Part shown: in pieces, positions 30,837-42,209 of the stretch
Layout of the letters: the number at the start of each line of letters is the position of its first letter
Position numbering within the stretch: position 1 is the stretch's first letter
Assembly: GCF_907165205.1 (NCBI RefSeq)
Contig: NC_058196.1
Span: 24,842,501-24,906,500 of the forward strand
Source of the DNA: Coccinella septempunctata
Taxonomy: Eukaryota > Arthropoda > Insecta > Coleoptera > Coccinellidae
Direction of reading: 5' to 3'
DNA: 64,000 nucleotides
Translations under genes and position numbers: made by a program
Notes under the pieces: model-generated
The model's database searches: none
What the model was told of the DNA's origin: nothing
What the model saw: the letters and a program-made list of their open reading frames with translations, nothing else

Positions 30837-31275
30837 TAGACTCTATCAGCACTTTTTGTTCCGAGTCGTTCGGGCACGCAGTTTCAGAACAAAAAGTGTC
30901 AATAGTTGTCGTTCGTTCTAGACGGAGTAGAGTTTTCGGAATCAACTCTATGAGCCCCAGCTCCCAAGGTGGGGTGCGAAAGGAGTTTGTGTAGAAGTAG
31001 GGTTATGAAACGAGACAAACCATAAAAAAACAATTTATAAACAAAGTATTCATAAAACTGTAGAATTTCCGTTTAATCCACACTAAGAATTATCTATTCA
31101 TATATACATTTTCGAATAAATTTCATTCAAATTCAAATTTTCACCATGATTTTTGTGGTTGACATTTGTCATTCGTTCATTCAAAAATTGCCAATTTGTA
31201 CAGGCTCCATTAGCCCTAGCTGATCTGTGATAAAACTCTAGTTCTACTCGCTCTGTACCCGTGTTCACTGGCCGA
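30831..31275. mobile_element. TIR element F (GTTCGGCC ends)
   Basis: The left end reads GTGCGTTCGGCCATTAGAC, and the right end is the inverted match GTTCACTGGCCGAACGTAG. A strong stem-loop near 30847-30909 pairs AGCACTTTTTGTTC with GAACAAAAAGTGT. No coding frame. It abuts family A directly. Confidence 0.55.
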
Positions 31276-31394
31276 ACGTAGTCCTTGTATACAGGTCAAA
31301 TTTTTGGTAGCAGTACTTTACAGGCTCCAGGGTATCTACCCTTATATCAATCTGACACGCCCGAGTAAATCTCCCTTCTTGGGCTCCCCAACAA

Positions 31395-32071
31395 CTACAA
31401 CATTTTGACAGTTTTCACTTAAAATGATTTCAAATAACTTCTGTAGTAGTTGAGGTAGTTGAGATGAAGATTTTTGACCGAAATAAATAAAAAACAGGTT
31501 CATCTGGAAGTAAGACGTCACTATATGCAAGTTTCTGCTAGCATTCTAGTCTCAGTTAAGTCAGAAGGGGGCAGAACCCATTTCATCGAACAAATCTCCG
31601 GTCTCCGAACAGTCCACAAACTGATTTAAGAGAAAACACTCCGCTAATAAGAGCATTCAGAAGCCGGGGCCATAACTCAGGCAAATGGTCTTTCCTGGAT
31701 TCTTCCGGGTGCATAACTCCAACCTCCGTTCCTCTCTTTTGCGAAAGTTCACGGCTGCATGAGCAGAATGGAAAATTATTACTAGACCGAAAAGAATCTC
31801 CTCTGATCCTGATACGGACGTGGCAGTATATGGGGTTCATGGTAAATTCTGACGTAAATGGTTTTCCGTTCATTTCTTGTCGGAATACTGAATGAAACGG
31901 GACCGGCTTAAGAAAGTACCAATTATGGCTTACGTCCGTAATCCCTAGCTGTCACCGAAACATTTTTGGGTGGAATATTTGTTGTGGAAAAATTGTGGGA
32001 GTTTTATGTAGCTTCCCTCTCGGCCAGTTATCAGAAAATAATTATAATTATAACCATAAATAATTTAAATT
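31395..32071. other. Intergenic DNA, nothing recognised
   Basis: The 96-codon minus-strand frame at 31583-31873 lies in slightly GC-richer DNA and has no family features. Confidence 0.35.
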
Positions 32072-32585
32072 TTTGTATACTTTTATTTGATCTTGAAGGG
32101 TTTACAAAAAACATGTGGGACAAACACAACAGAAGTTAAAGGACAGACTGAAGGGATATAAGTACTCAAAGGCGCCGACAGCCCTATACAAACACACCAT
32201 CGAAAACCAGCATTCTTTTGACTTCGGGAAAACAGAAATATTGGACACAGAAAAGAATCTAAAACCAAGGGAATTCCTCGAAATGATTCATATTAAACAA
32301 GATGTCAATTCCATCAATGACAGAACGGACTTGAGAAACCTGAGTTCTATATACTCTATCATTGACAACGCCAAAAAGAAGAGAAGAACTTGAGTCCAAC
32401 ATAAGAAGAAGAAAAGATTGGAACATAACCTCAGCTACTCGTTCAATGAATCATAAATCTATTATTTGTTCTTGTTTTTGTCATGTAATTTTATAATTTG
32501 AAAAAGGGCACAGCCCGAACCGTAATTATGTGAACGATTTGATTGTTTTTTGTAAACCCTTCAAGATCAAATAAAAGTATACAAA
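32072..32585 (+). mobile_element. Penelope-like element 3' remnant framed by inverted repeats
   Basis: A perfect inverted repeat of about 39 bp (32072-32110 and 32547-32585), with core ACTTTTATTTGATCTTGAAG, encloses 436 bp. These include the end of a GIY-YIG endonuclease frame and its 3' UTR. Penelope-like elements commonly carry such terminal repeats. The reverse transcriptase is gone. Confidence 0.75.
32097..32393 (+). pseudogene. GIY-YIG endonuclease C-terminus of a Penelope-like element
   Basis: The frame reads VYKKHVGQTQQKLKDRLKGY, then ALYKHTIENQHSFDFGKTEI and REFLEMIHIKQDVNSINDRT, ending KKKRRT and TGA. The VGQT and LxxRLxxH-type spacing, FDF, and EMxHIK...INxxTD order are those of the GIY-YIG nuclease end of Penelope-like reverse transcriptases. 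The GIY part and everything upstream are absent; the frame is closed by a stop at 32094. Confidence 0.78.
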
Positions 32586-32747
32586 GTAAACAAAAAAGGG
32601 TAAATACATCCAATTGATGAAAATAATTTAAATTTTACCGATGATGCGTATTGAAAATAATATTCATTATAATGATGATACGAGGATATATTAAAAAATT
32701 CCGAGACTACTATAGAACCAAACAACCTTCAATGTCAAAATATTTCA

Positions 32748-34194
32748 TTACTCAACATATTCTCCTCTTAATTGGATACATTTATTACAGCGAACCTGCA
32801 ACGTCCCTAGACCTTTCAAAAAAAATGTTTCTTCCTGCTCTGCAAACCAGACCTTCACAGCTTTTATTACCTCCTCGTTGGAAAAAAATTCACGACCTTT
32901 TAACCTTTTTTGCAGTTGAGGAAAGAGATGATATTCGGATGGAACCAAATCTGGTGAATAAGGGGGGTGTTCTAGTAATTCAAACCCTAAATCACGAATT
33001 TTTTGCATGCCAACATGGGACTTGTGTGTAGGGGCGTTGTCCTGCAAAAACAAAACACCTTTGGATAGCTTTCCGCGTCTTTTCTCTTTAATTTTTTCCC
33101 GTAGAGTGGTCAAAAATGTCGAATAGTAATCTCCGGTTATTATTCTACCCTTATCCAAAAAATCAATCACGATTACTCCATGGCAATCCCAAAAAACTGA
33201 AGGAAGAACTTTTCCAGCAGATTTTTGGACACGAAACTTCTTAGGTTTTTGAGAACCAGAGTGTCGCCAGTCCATCGATTGTTGCTTGGTTTCTGGAACG
33301 TATAAATGTACCCAAGTCTCATCCATAGTATCAATCCAGTTTAAGCCTACATCGTTTTCAAATCGAGCACAGATCGAACGCGATGCTTCTACCCTTGCAC
33401 GCTTTTGGTCAACATTCAAACATTTGGGAATCCATTTTGCAGAAATTTTTCTCATGTCCAAATTGACGTGAACTATATGATGAACGCGTTCATATGAAAT
33501 ATTCAGTGCTTCAGATATACGTTTTAGCCCAATTCGACGGTCTGATAACTTCTTAGAACATAATTACATGGAATGGACATTGACGTGCTATGAATGTATT
33601 TGTTATGGTACAAACATTCGATGCTTCTCTGTCTAGTGCGACACTGAGGCAGTGGCGTAAAATAAATAAATTTATATAGCTCCTACCTTTTTGTACGGAA
33701 AATTGACGTGACAATGATGTCAGATTCAACTATCTCAATTGTGATTGGAGACACTGCGCAACTATCTCACTCCAGCCTTTGGACGACAACAAATGTCTAT
33801 TTTCCATTCCTTGTATCTATGTTCCAAGGATAAAATGTCGCATACGAAGGACATTGATCATCAAGGGTATTAACCCTTAATAACCTGAGTTTCTATGATT
33901 ATTCTAATTGAGTAAAAACCCTTTATTGGAGTTTACAAGACAAAAACAACTCAATTTTTGTTTGAAAAATGTACGGTTTTTGAGAAAATTTGTGTTACAT
34001 ATATGTAACGCTAATAATATGGAGCTAATAGCTACAGTTACTGAGAAATAGAATAGAGTTGCGTTACAGATGTGTAACACTAGGTTATTATGGGTTAAGC
34101 ATATCTTCGTAAATCTGCTTACCTCTTAACCCTTTTAAATACAGGTACTTGATGATGGCTCCAATTTTTCTATTTTCACAATTTCGGTGGACAT
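32748..34194 (-). pseudogene. mariner transposase pseudogene (copy 1)
   Basis: The minus-strand ATG at 34194 starts the N-terminal helix-turn-helix part, which is cut by the MITE and by the 33549-33835 block. The C-terminal 237 codons (33461-32748) are intact: MDETWVHLYVPETKQQSMDW, VLFLQDNAPTHKSHV and YSPDLVPSEYHLFPQL. Mariners use D, D and a third D 34 residues on (usually SDYHLF); here that residue is E (codon GAA), giving DD34E. This change is expected to harm activity. Confidence 0.85.
33874..34094. mobile_element. piggyBac-type MITE E, copy 2
   Basis: 221 bp, nearly identical to the copy at 23001-23220, with CCCTTAATAACCT and AGGTTATTATGGG ends and TTAA at 33870-33873 and 34095-34098. 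The matching mariner site at 45237-45240 has a single TTAA, so the duplication is directly visible. Confidence 0.92.
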
Positions 34195-34341
34195 CTTCTT
34201 TCTTTTAATTTATTACGTAACTATGGTTTACTCAAACTCCACATTGACACTTTTAATGAGTTATTGTTCGTTGCTATGGTAACGCAATATTTTTATGCAT
34301 GGAACTGGTCTAGGCTAACTAGATATCAATACATCCTTGTA

Positions 34342-36560
34342 TTACATCTATTCGTGACATGGTAAGAAATTGTTTGCTGCCTCAAATCTACGTGGGATAT
34401 CCTTTCGAAACTAATCTCGTCCTCATCTGGAGATTGAGAGACTCTTTCCCCAGAGAAAGATGCAATTTTCTGTGGGTAAATAGGGCGACAACTTAATTGA
34501 TGAAATGCGGTGCTGCTGTCACAACAAAATGTCCTAATTAATTATGTTGTCCTTCAGGAACTGAATGAACTTCATTGAAGCGGCTAATTGATGCACTCAG
34601 TATGGTTTTGAAGTATGAGAGTACGGAGAGATTCTTTTTAGACGTTTTTGTCGGATTTGTTTTCTTTATACTCCTTTGATCTCGGTGATTGCCTCGTTCG
34701 CCTCGACTATCTCTTAATGTTGTGCATCTTCAGAAGATTGCTGCGGAATTTCGCAGAATTGATTGAGTGCTTCTATGGTGTAAATAGCGGATCTCAGCAC
34801 TTGAAAAATAACTCTGGTCTATTTTGAGAAGCTGGTTTCCAAGAAGTGTTCATTTCCTGCGCTCAAAACTCAGTTACTGCTAACACATTTACATTAGATT
34901 GGGTAGGGCAAATCGTAGGCTATATCAATTATAAACAACAACAACTTTCTTATCATCAAACCCAAAATTTACATACCCCTAAGAAAGAGAAGTTTATAGG
35001 AAGGTGCATTCTGAGGATCTACTTTTACTTCATCATGAAACCTAGCCCCAAGGTACTATACTATACATATAGAGTGTTTTCAAACGTGGAACTATCTTGT
35101 AAGAAGATATAAGGATAAATTACCTCTATAGAACAAACAAGATGGCGGAGGGAATTCACAACTACAGCGACGTAGCTGAGGCCAGCAAACTCGTGAATAC
35201 CTATTTACTCTCATAAATTATGAAGAAGTTGAAATAAAAATGTTATGTGCACCTGACCAAAAGCTGTCTGTTGTAACGCCAGCAATGGGCATCATAACTA
35301 TTTGACGTGTCTTCACGCATGATAAAATCTTTTTTAATTGAATAAAATGTGAAGTTTAAGGCGTAAATATGCTGAATATAAGGCTGAGAAATATGTGAAG
35401 GGACGTTCAAGGTTTCTTAGTTCATTGCCTGGAAAGGAGGTCGATTTAGAAAAAAAATTATACGAACTACCCCTGCTTATTTTCCTCGAGGAATCATCTC
35501 CCTAAGTCCTTCGCATTCGTTTACAGACACCCTGTATATGGTCCCAATTTAATTATGTGTCCTTTTTCTCAGCGAAGAAACAACTGCTTCTGGATTTCAA
35601 GAGCACTTATAAAATTCAATCTATTTTATCGGGATATAATCTGAAAATAGAATCTTGAAGCCTCCTGTCCACTCGATGAAATCTATCAATTTTCCAAGAC
35701 CGTTAACTTTTTCATAGCCTCTGACCACTACTTATCCTGGAAATACCGATACAGCAACAGGGAAGCTTCGAACGCTCATAATACAGAAGCGTAATCTCCT
35801 TTAAGTTGTTGAAGAATACAATGTTGTTGGAAGTTCCTCGCTAAATGTTTGCCCAACGGATTACAGAGCCCACTGTTGGAAAGTTTCATGTGACTTTTTG
35901 AAGTCTGTTATTCCGGATTAAGGTACTCGCGAAGTCGGTGAAATATAGGGACTGGTTGACAGAAAACTCGCCCATTGAGTTAGTCCGCGATGCTTGAAAG
36001 AATAGAATATGAATTGTGGGGAAGCAGAAATTTGATTTTGCGATGGTTACGCAGAAGAGAAAACAAGTCGGTATTGTTTTCTCTTGAGTTTCGTTTCCTC
36101 TGGATTTCGAACTTCTGGTTCTCCCATTGAAAATAATAAAGAACGAGCGTTGCCAGACGGAGATGCAGACACCGATCTATATTTTCAATTCCTGGGATTC
36201 TTTATTATGAAGAGACAACTGCGGGATATTTTAGATTGGAAGGAAAATGTTTACTTGTTATGACAAAATATGATATTCAAAGCAAAGCAACAAATACCGA
36301 CCTCAGAATTCTGAATAATTCATGTTGTTATGGTAAAGGATTACCATTTTTTTCTTAAAAACCTACTCGCAACCATAGTTAAATCAAAAAAGTTAAAATT
36401 AAATTTCTGAAATTTTAACTTTTCATTACGAATGAGGGTTCTGACGATCCTAAGGAACCGGATCCAGAGCTGTTGAATGCCGTTTCATATTTTATCAATC
36501 CAATTTTGCTTCATTGAATAATGGAACATTCTTCAATGAATTAATCTGATGATGAATGTA
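34342..36560. other. Intergenic DNA with one family A end
   Basis: No supported gene. 35067-35120 carries a diverged left end of family A (GTGTTTTCAAACGTGGAACT). Otherwise nothing was recognised. Confidence 0.4.
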
Positions 36561-36565
36561 ACCCT

Positions 36566-37237
36566 TATCTTCATTCATTCATTGCTGTATCCCGCTACCG
36601 AGAATAAACCTACAAACAGAATTAAAAAAAAATCGGTGCTATCAAACACTAACTTCCTAGGTCTACTTATGACTGTGTGCCCTCCTGTGACTGAAGAGAC
36701 CCAGCCGCGATCTACAGATCCTTCCACACTCCGGGCATGGATAGTCACCAACCAGATCTGGCCGCCGCTGTTTCTATTCGAGTCTCCGTTATAACTGTGG
36801 ACCAAAGACCTCCACTGTGATCTATCTAACGCTAGTTGTTCCTAGTTATGATTGGCATCAACTGATTTTAGTTATACTGGCCTCCTGGTTTCCGAGCTCC
36901 CTCTGTGAATTCGCCATACAGAGCTATTTTGGGGAGTCTTGTGTCTTACATCCTCAGAATGTGGCCGCTCCATCTGTGGGGCCCGCGTTACTTAAGTCTC
37001 AATTGTTATACAACTCGCGCGCTGCGAGACTTCTGCATTTGAAACTTTGTGAAACCATCTGATGTGCATTATTTGTCTTAGATGACGTTGTTGCGTTTGT
37101 TCAAGCTGTTTAATATGTCTCCTGTAGGGTGTCCAGTTTTCGCTTCCGTAAAGAAGCGTTAGGAGGACCACTGCTTTGTTAACAGATGTCTTGGTCTTCA
37201 GATTGAGGTCGTGATTTTTAAATACTCTGTCCTTTAA
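36566..37237 (-). mobile_element. RTE-like LINE, 5'-truncated copy 1
   Basis: Minus-strand copy of the 3' part of the LINE at 39808-40912, including the 3' end with TGAATGAATGAA-type repeats at 36569-36582. The coding part is broken; CTGGAGGCCAGT-type 3' sequence and the DLNLKTKTSVNKAVVLLTLL-like segment are readable in pieces. The 5' end stops near 37237. Confidence 0.75.
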
Positions 37238-37360
37238 CCCTTATCTTCGGCATTTATTTCAAAAATTGATTTTTACAACTTACAGTTCTAAAGGATATTT
37301 CGCAAGATTTGACTGATTAAAGAAATACGAATTCAGGCAAGAAACGTGACAGCTACTTCG

Positions 37361-37910
37361 ACGTGAGTCTTTGACTCGTGCAAATATTTGAAGAGTATAG
37401 GTCAAAACAAACACTTTTTCCTTCACCATTATTTCCGAATCGGCTCAGTTAAAGATATACAGTTGGAGAACCATAAAAAAAAATTATTTTCAGTTCTATC
37501 TCACAAACAGTTTTATCGAATGAAATGAATTTCGAAATATAGTTTTTCATTATTTGATGAATCTTTTTCTAACACAAGATATTTCCCACGTCTTTCAGTT
37601 TTCTCATTATGACCATTACGTACCATTAAAATACAAAAAATTCAAAGAACCAAACTCTTGAAACTGAGTTGGACGCTATTTGATGATTATATGAACTTTT
37701 TGTAAAATGAAAGTATTCTTCATATTTTCTCATATAATGCGCCATTTTAGAACAATTTGATGTTCAAAAATTAAAAAGTATGTGTGAAATTTGAAAAATT
37801 TGGTACTTTGGCTGAACACAACTCTGAAAAAATGGTATAGGAAAAAAGTGTTTCTTTTAACCTCAAGAATCTACTGTTCAAATATTTGTAAGAGTCAAAG
37901 ACTCACCCTG
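37361..37910 (-). mobile_element. TIR family B, complete copy
   Basis: The ends read GTGAGTCTTTGACTCGTGCA and the inverted GAGTCAAAGACTCACC, followed by CTGTATA. The inverted match extends about 70 bp inward (AGTAGATTCTTGAGG-type blocks). Each end is itself a small palindrome (GAGTCTTTGACTC). No coding frame. Other copies are at 39243-40940, 44597-45683 and 49759-50428, with pieces at 10257-10310 and 63845-63960. Confidence 0.75.
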
Positions 37911-39242
37911 TATATAGAAGGGGAACTGTCATTTCGATTTTGAAGAGGATCATAATAGGAGATAACGTCGTAGGCCTTATAGGGAATTGTAGACCTTTTT
38001 TTTTCAGAAAGGTTGAGGGAATATTTTGGTCATCGGAGTGTGTTTTTAGTTTTTTTCATCGCAAGGGTTTTCGTTACATGCTCATTAATTTTCTCTGTAG
38101 ATAACTTATTATTATATCTTTACGATTTAGTTTTTTATAGTGAGATTTGTTGATTCTTGTCTTATTTTCTTTCTTTAATGTTTCTAATTAAGTATATCTC
38201 AACCAACAACCAACATTTTACAATGAAATTGTATTGCTCAAGCGAAACCGCGGGTTTAAGCTAGAAATACAATAAATGAGTTACCGCAATTCCGTTGGCG
38301 ATAAGTCAAAAATATTTCTCACTCTGTATAGCAAAAATACGATGCAAAATGAAGATATGGATAAAAATATTGAAAACCTCAGTGGGCAGATCTAGTAGGG
38401 TTAGTTCAAATTTTTTTTCAGACCATCCTGGGATACAGAAATGAAGAGCACAGATTTCAGAGAGCTCGATCTGCTAAACTCTTAACAGTTCATTTTTATG
38501 GACAGATAGATTGATGTCTGAAATCTGCGGCACCCTTAAAAGCGAAAAACGGCCATACCGTTTTATCGGCCATTCGATATCAATCAAATCCGACAAAATG
38601 AACACATATGTAACGAACTTCAACAGGGCATCATTAATCTTCCACATCATACTACCGTTACAGCCCGAATCCGCGAATTTCGTGCTCGGAATCTAATAAG
38701 ATCTCTTATTTCCGGTCCAGCGCGATAAATCCGAAAAAAATTAATTTACCAGATCATTGGTCAGCATTTTCATCCAACGACCCCGTTGATTCATGGCGTT
38801 ACAGTTTCGCCAGATACTTATTGTCTTCGTTTATGGCCGAGCCATTATGAAAGCGCGAACAATCGGAACTAATGGAAGCCGAATAGTCGATAATTTGCAC
38901 CGAAAAAGTTCGTGATTTATTGGTCTGTATATTTCAGTGGGAGGTAGTTGGAAACTGCCAGCAGGACATTAAATTTTGCGATTATATCTCCTATATTTGT
39001 TTTAAGGAAAACGAAATATTTTTATACCCGAAATCCATCATACTTAGGATCCCACGTACGACTTTTAAAGCATTTAGACGCCCCCTGGTGAATAAATCGT
39101 AAAGCTAGTTTGTGAGTAGAGATAAGTCGTATTGTGTTATCTTCCAATGACTTCAACGGGATTTGAAATTGGAATTTGACCACAATAAGAGCAAAACAAT
39201 GGCTATTTTTCTTTAATGATAGTATATTTTCCACCTTGATCT
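37911..39242. other. Intergenic DNA with a GC-richer stretch
   Basis: No supported gene. 38520-38910 is richer in GC and CpG than its surroundings and carries no repeat that I recognise; it is a candidate conserved non-coding element. Confidence 0.4.
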
Positions 39243-40940
39243 TGATGGTCCAATTCACATTGAGGTCAAAAGACACCTTTTTTCCCATACCATTTTTTCC
39301 GATTCGGCCTTGATAAAAAGATATAGCCTTTTTAAGTTTTTATAATGAGCTGTGCCATCCCTGTAGAAACAAAATTACCTTCAGAATAACTAGCTAAATC
39401 TGTGACACTACATATCTGTGGATCTTTTAAACAGAGCTGTAATCAGCCAAATTATCTCGAGAACAGCGCATTTTATGAGAAAATATACTTTAATTTTAAA
39501 AAACGATCAAATATTCTTATATACTGAGTCCAACTTTCTTTCAAGAGTTGGTTTCTTTGAATTTTTGGTATTTTTCTGAAACGTAATAGAAAAACTGGAA
39601 AACGTGGGTGATATCTTGTGTTCGAATGATATACATCAAAGAAAGGGAAAACTATATACCGAAATCCATTCCTTTCGCTATAATCGTTTGTGAGATAGAA
39701 CTAAAAATAACATTTTTTTATGTTTTTTCAACAGCCCGTATCTTTTGAAACGAGCCGATTCGGAAAAAAAGGTAAGAAGGTTTCTTCGGGCCTCAAGAAT
39801 CTAATCTGTCTCGATAATTGCCGACATGAGTATGCCTGTAAGAGGTGTTGGATTAAGGTTCAGATTAAATGAAGACCTGTTTAGCTTGCAGAGTTTCAGA
39901 GAAAGAATCCTTACAGTTTATCACGGAACTACAATATGCAGACGATTGTGCACTTATCGCTAACAGCTCAGAGGATCTACAGATAATGTTGTACACCTAT
40001 AAGAAAATATACGAAGCTTTAGGCCTTAGACTCAATATTGACAAAACCCAATCCTGGTAAATCCGCCAGAAAGCTTTCAAACAGATATCAGCCTGGAGGA
40101 TGAAACTCTAGAACAGGTCTATCTGTTCAAATACTTGGGAAGCCTCATAAATACTAGGGCTAACCTGGACACGGGAATACACAACCGTATCAATTCAGCA
40201 TCACGGGCATTCTGGAAGCTAAAGGACAGAGTGTTTCAAAATCGCGACCTCAATCTGAAGACCAAGACAACTGTTTACGCAGCAGTGGTCCTCCCAACGC
40301 TTCTTTACGGAAGCGAAAGCTTGACGCCCTACAAGCGACATATTAATCAGCTTGAACAAACGCAACGTCATCTAAGACAAATAATGCACTTCAGATGGAT
40401 CCACAATGTTTCAAATGCGGAAGTCTTGCAGCGCGCGAGTTGAGACTCAAGTAACGAGGTCCTGACTCAGTTGGAGCGGCCATATTCTGAGGATGCAAGA
40501 CACAAGACTCCCCTAAATAGCTCTGTTTGGCGAATTCATAGAGGGAACACGGAAACCAGGAGGCCAGTATAAGCGGTTTAAGGATACTGCATCAATCCCT
40601 AAAACCAGTTAATGCCAATCATAACTGGGAACAACTAGCGTTAGACAGACCACAGTGGAGGTCTTTGGTCTACAGTTATAATGGAGACTCGAGATGAATA
40701 CAGCGGCGGCCAGATCTGGTTGGTGACTATCCATGCTCGGAGTGTGGAAGGATCTGTAGGTCACGGTTGGGTCTCTTCAGTAACAGGAGGGCACTAAGTT
40801 TCAAATAGCCCTAAGAAATTATAAGTTTGATTGCACCGATAGTTTTATTTTTGAGTCTTCTTGTAGATTTATTCTCGGTAACGGAAACAGCATTGAATGA
40901 ATAAATGAATGAATTACGAGTCAAAGACTCACCCTGTATA
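39243..40940 (+). mobile_element. TIR family B copy split by a LINE
   Basis: 39243-39807 matches the interior and right part of the copy at 49759-50428 (for example AAAGATATAGCC, GACACTACATATCTGTGGAT). The outer right end (GAGTCAAAGACTCACCCTGTATA) appears only at 40918-40940, after the RTE-like LINE. The LINE therefore inserted into an existing family B element, about 30 bp from its end. The left outer end is missing. Confidence 0.7.
39808..40912 (+). mobile_element. RTE-like LINE, 5'-truncated copy 2
   Basis: It encodes the C-terminal part of a reverse transcriptase. First comes the catalytic LQYADDCALIANSSEDLQIM (frame 39869-40060), then after a frame break YLFKYLGSLINTRANLDTGI and AVVLPTLLYGSESLTPYKRH (40135-40443). 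A 3' UTR ends in TGAATGAATAAATGAATGAA-like repeats. The protein resembles the RTE group; the clade call is by memory of the family, not by alignment. Confidence 0.78.
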
Positions 40941-40942
40941 AA

Positions 40943-41655
40943 CCCTGGCCATTCTTACAAGAAGTCACATGCTCAAACTTTCTGAATCAAACCTCCACTA
41001 CCCCAACTCATACAGCGAAGCCATAATGTCGCCCCAACAAAAAAACTGTTGATGTACAAAGCGCCCTTTCTTCCCAAATCACGTTCCGAATGATCGAAAG
41101 TTTTTCGGAAGGTCTGAAACGAAAAGGGAGCGGACAATATCGATGGCGCAACGGCTTTATCTGAATTTGATTGGCCCCTTTTTCCGGCCCGAGAAAAAGT
41201 TCTCAATATTGTTGTTAGGTCAAGAGAATGAATGTCATGCAGATGAAGCTAGGATGAAAGGTTGCCGCCATCTGTCCTGGACGTCGCCGTATGGCGGGAA
41301 ACGACGGATTCTGTTTTGAATTCAACGTCGGGTATCTGACACGATAAACGGAGATGGTCCCTTCGCAGATTGCGGTCGATGGAAAACAGGATCTGACGTT
41401 GTAAACTTGTGTCGAGTTATGGGATCGGGAAAATTGAGATGTTGCAGGGTGACGTTTTTCATTTGAATATTAAGGAGTTGAGGATAAATTCGTTTTACTC
41501 AAGATAAAATACGAATTTGATCGTTCCCAATTCTTTCTCTTCCTTCAGATTATCAATTCAATGCCTGTTAACATGAGTCAACTTATACTGCTTCAACAGA
41601 GAACGTATGAAAGCGCCCCCAATTGTTTTTCATGATTCAGCTTTTATAAACTCAA
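40943..41655. other. Intergenic, GC-richer unique-looking stretch
   Basis: 41040-41420 is richer in GC and CpG, has no transposon features and only short chance frames. It is a candidate conserved non-coding element. Confidence 0.35.
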
Positions 41656-42200
41656 CTAATCATTATCATCATCAAACAGCCCTTTGCGTCCAATGCTCAA
41701 CATAGACCTCAGACCTGTCTTCGATCTTCTGCCCCTGCAATCCAGTTTGGTGGTATCTTCTTTGATTCGTATGTCTTGTCCATCATGTTGGTGATCTTGC
41801 TCTAATTCTCCTCTCAACTTCAGGTCTCTAATATCTTTTCTGTCCATCCTCCATCCCGTATTGAGAGACTTGACTTTCCATATCAGATTATTGAAGCACT
41901 CAGTAACATCATATAACCGTGTTTTTCTTCTCAGATCTTCCTTTCTCACTCGAGTTTAGGAGTTAAACCAAGCATAGATCTTCCCATTTCTCTTTAGGCC
42001 ACTTCCAGTTTGTCTACTCGTACTTTGGTCATGGTCAGGGTCTCTGCATCGTAGGTCATGACCAGGAGGATGCACTGATTGAAATATCTTCTTTCAGGGC
42101 TAGTGGAATACTTTATTTTGCCAAATGCTGCCAGCCTAGGGTAATTTTCTCTATAATTCGAAAGTCTGATCATCTCTGCCGATGGAAATGTCATAGCATA
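41656..42200 (-). pseudogene. LINE reverse-transcriptase C-terminal fragment, minus strand
   Basis: Two broken minus-strand frames. One has NQCILLVMTYDAETLTMTKV; the other has MRKEDLRRKTRLYDVTECFN followed by GRRSKTGLRSMLSIGRKG. The VMTYGAETWTLT and EELRRRTRVTDV-type order is the end of an endonuclease-reverse transcriptase of the RTE/BovB kind. It is a different family from the LINE at 39.8 kb. Many changes; dead. Confidence 0.7.
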
Positions 42201-42209
42201 GATATACAG

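Larger units (their letters stand above)
29320..31394 (-). mobile_element. TIR element D, copy 2, split by two other elements
   Basis: 29320-29818 is the reverse complement of the left half of copy 1 (for example GAATGTACACGTGAC and the TCTGAC motifs). 31290-31394 is the reverse complement of its end, with ATCTGACACGCCCGAGTAAA and GGGCTCCCCAAC. Between them lie family A (29819-30830) and element F (30831-31275). The left terminus is not found and may be deleted. Confidence 0.65.
32681..34339 (-). mobile_element. mariner-family element, copy 1
   Basis: The termini CGAGGATATATTA (left) and the inverted AATACATCCTTG (right) lie next to TA dinucleotides (32679-32680 and 34340-34341). The transposase frame runs on the minus strand. 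It is interrupted by a piggyBac-type MITE (33874-34094). Another block (about 33549-33835) replaces about 100 bp found in copy 2. Confidence 0.82.
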
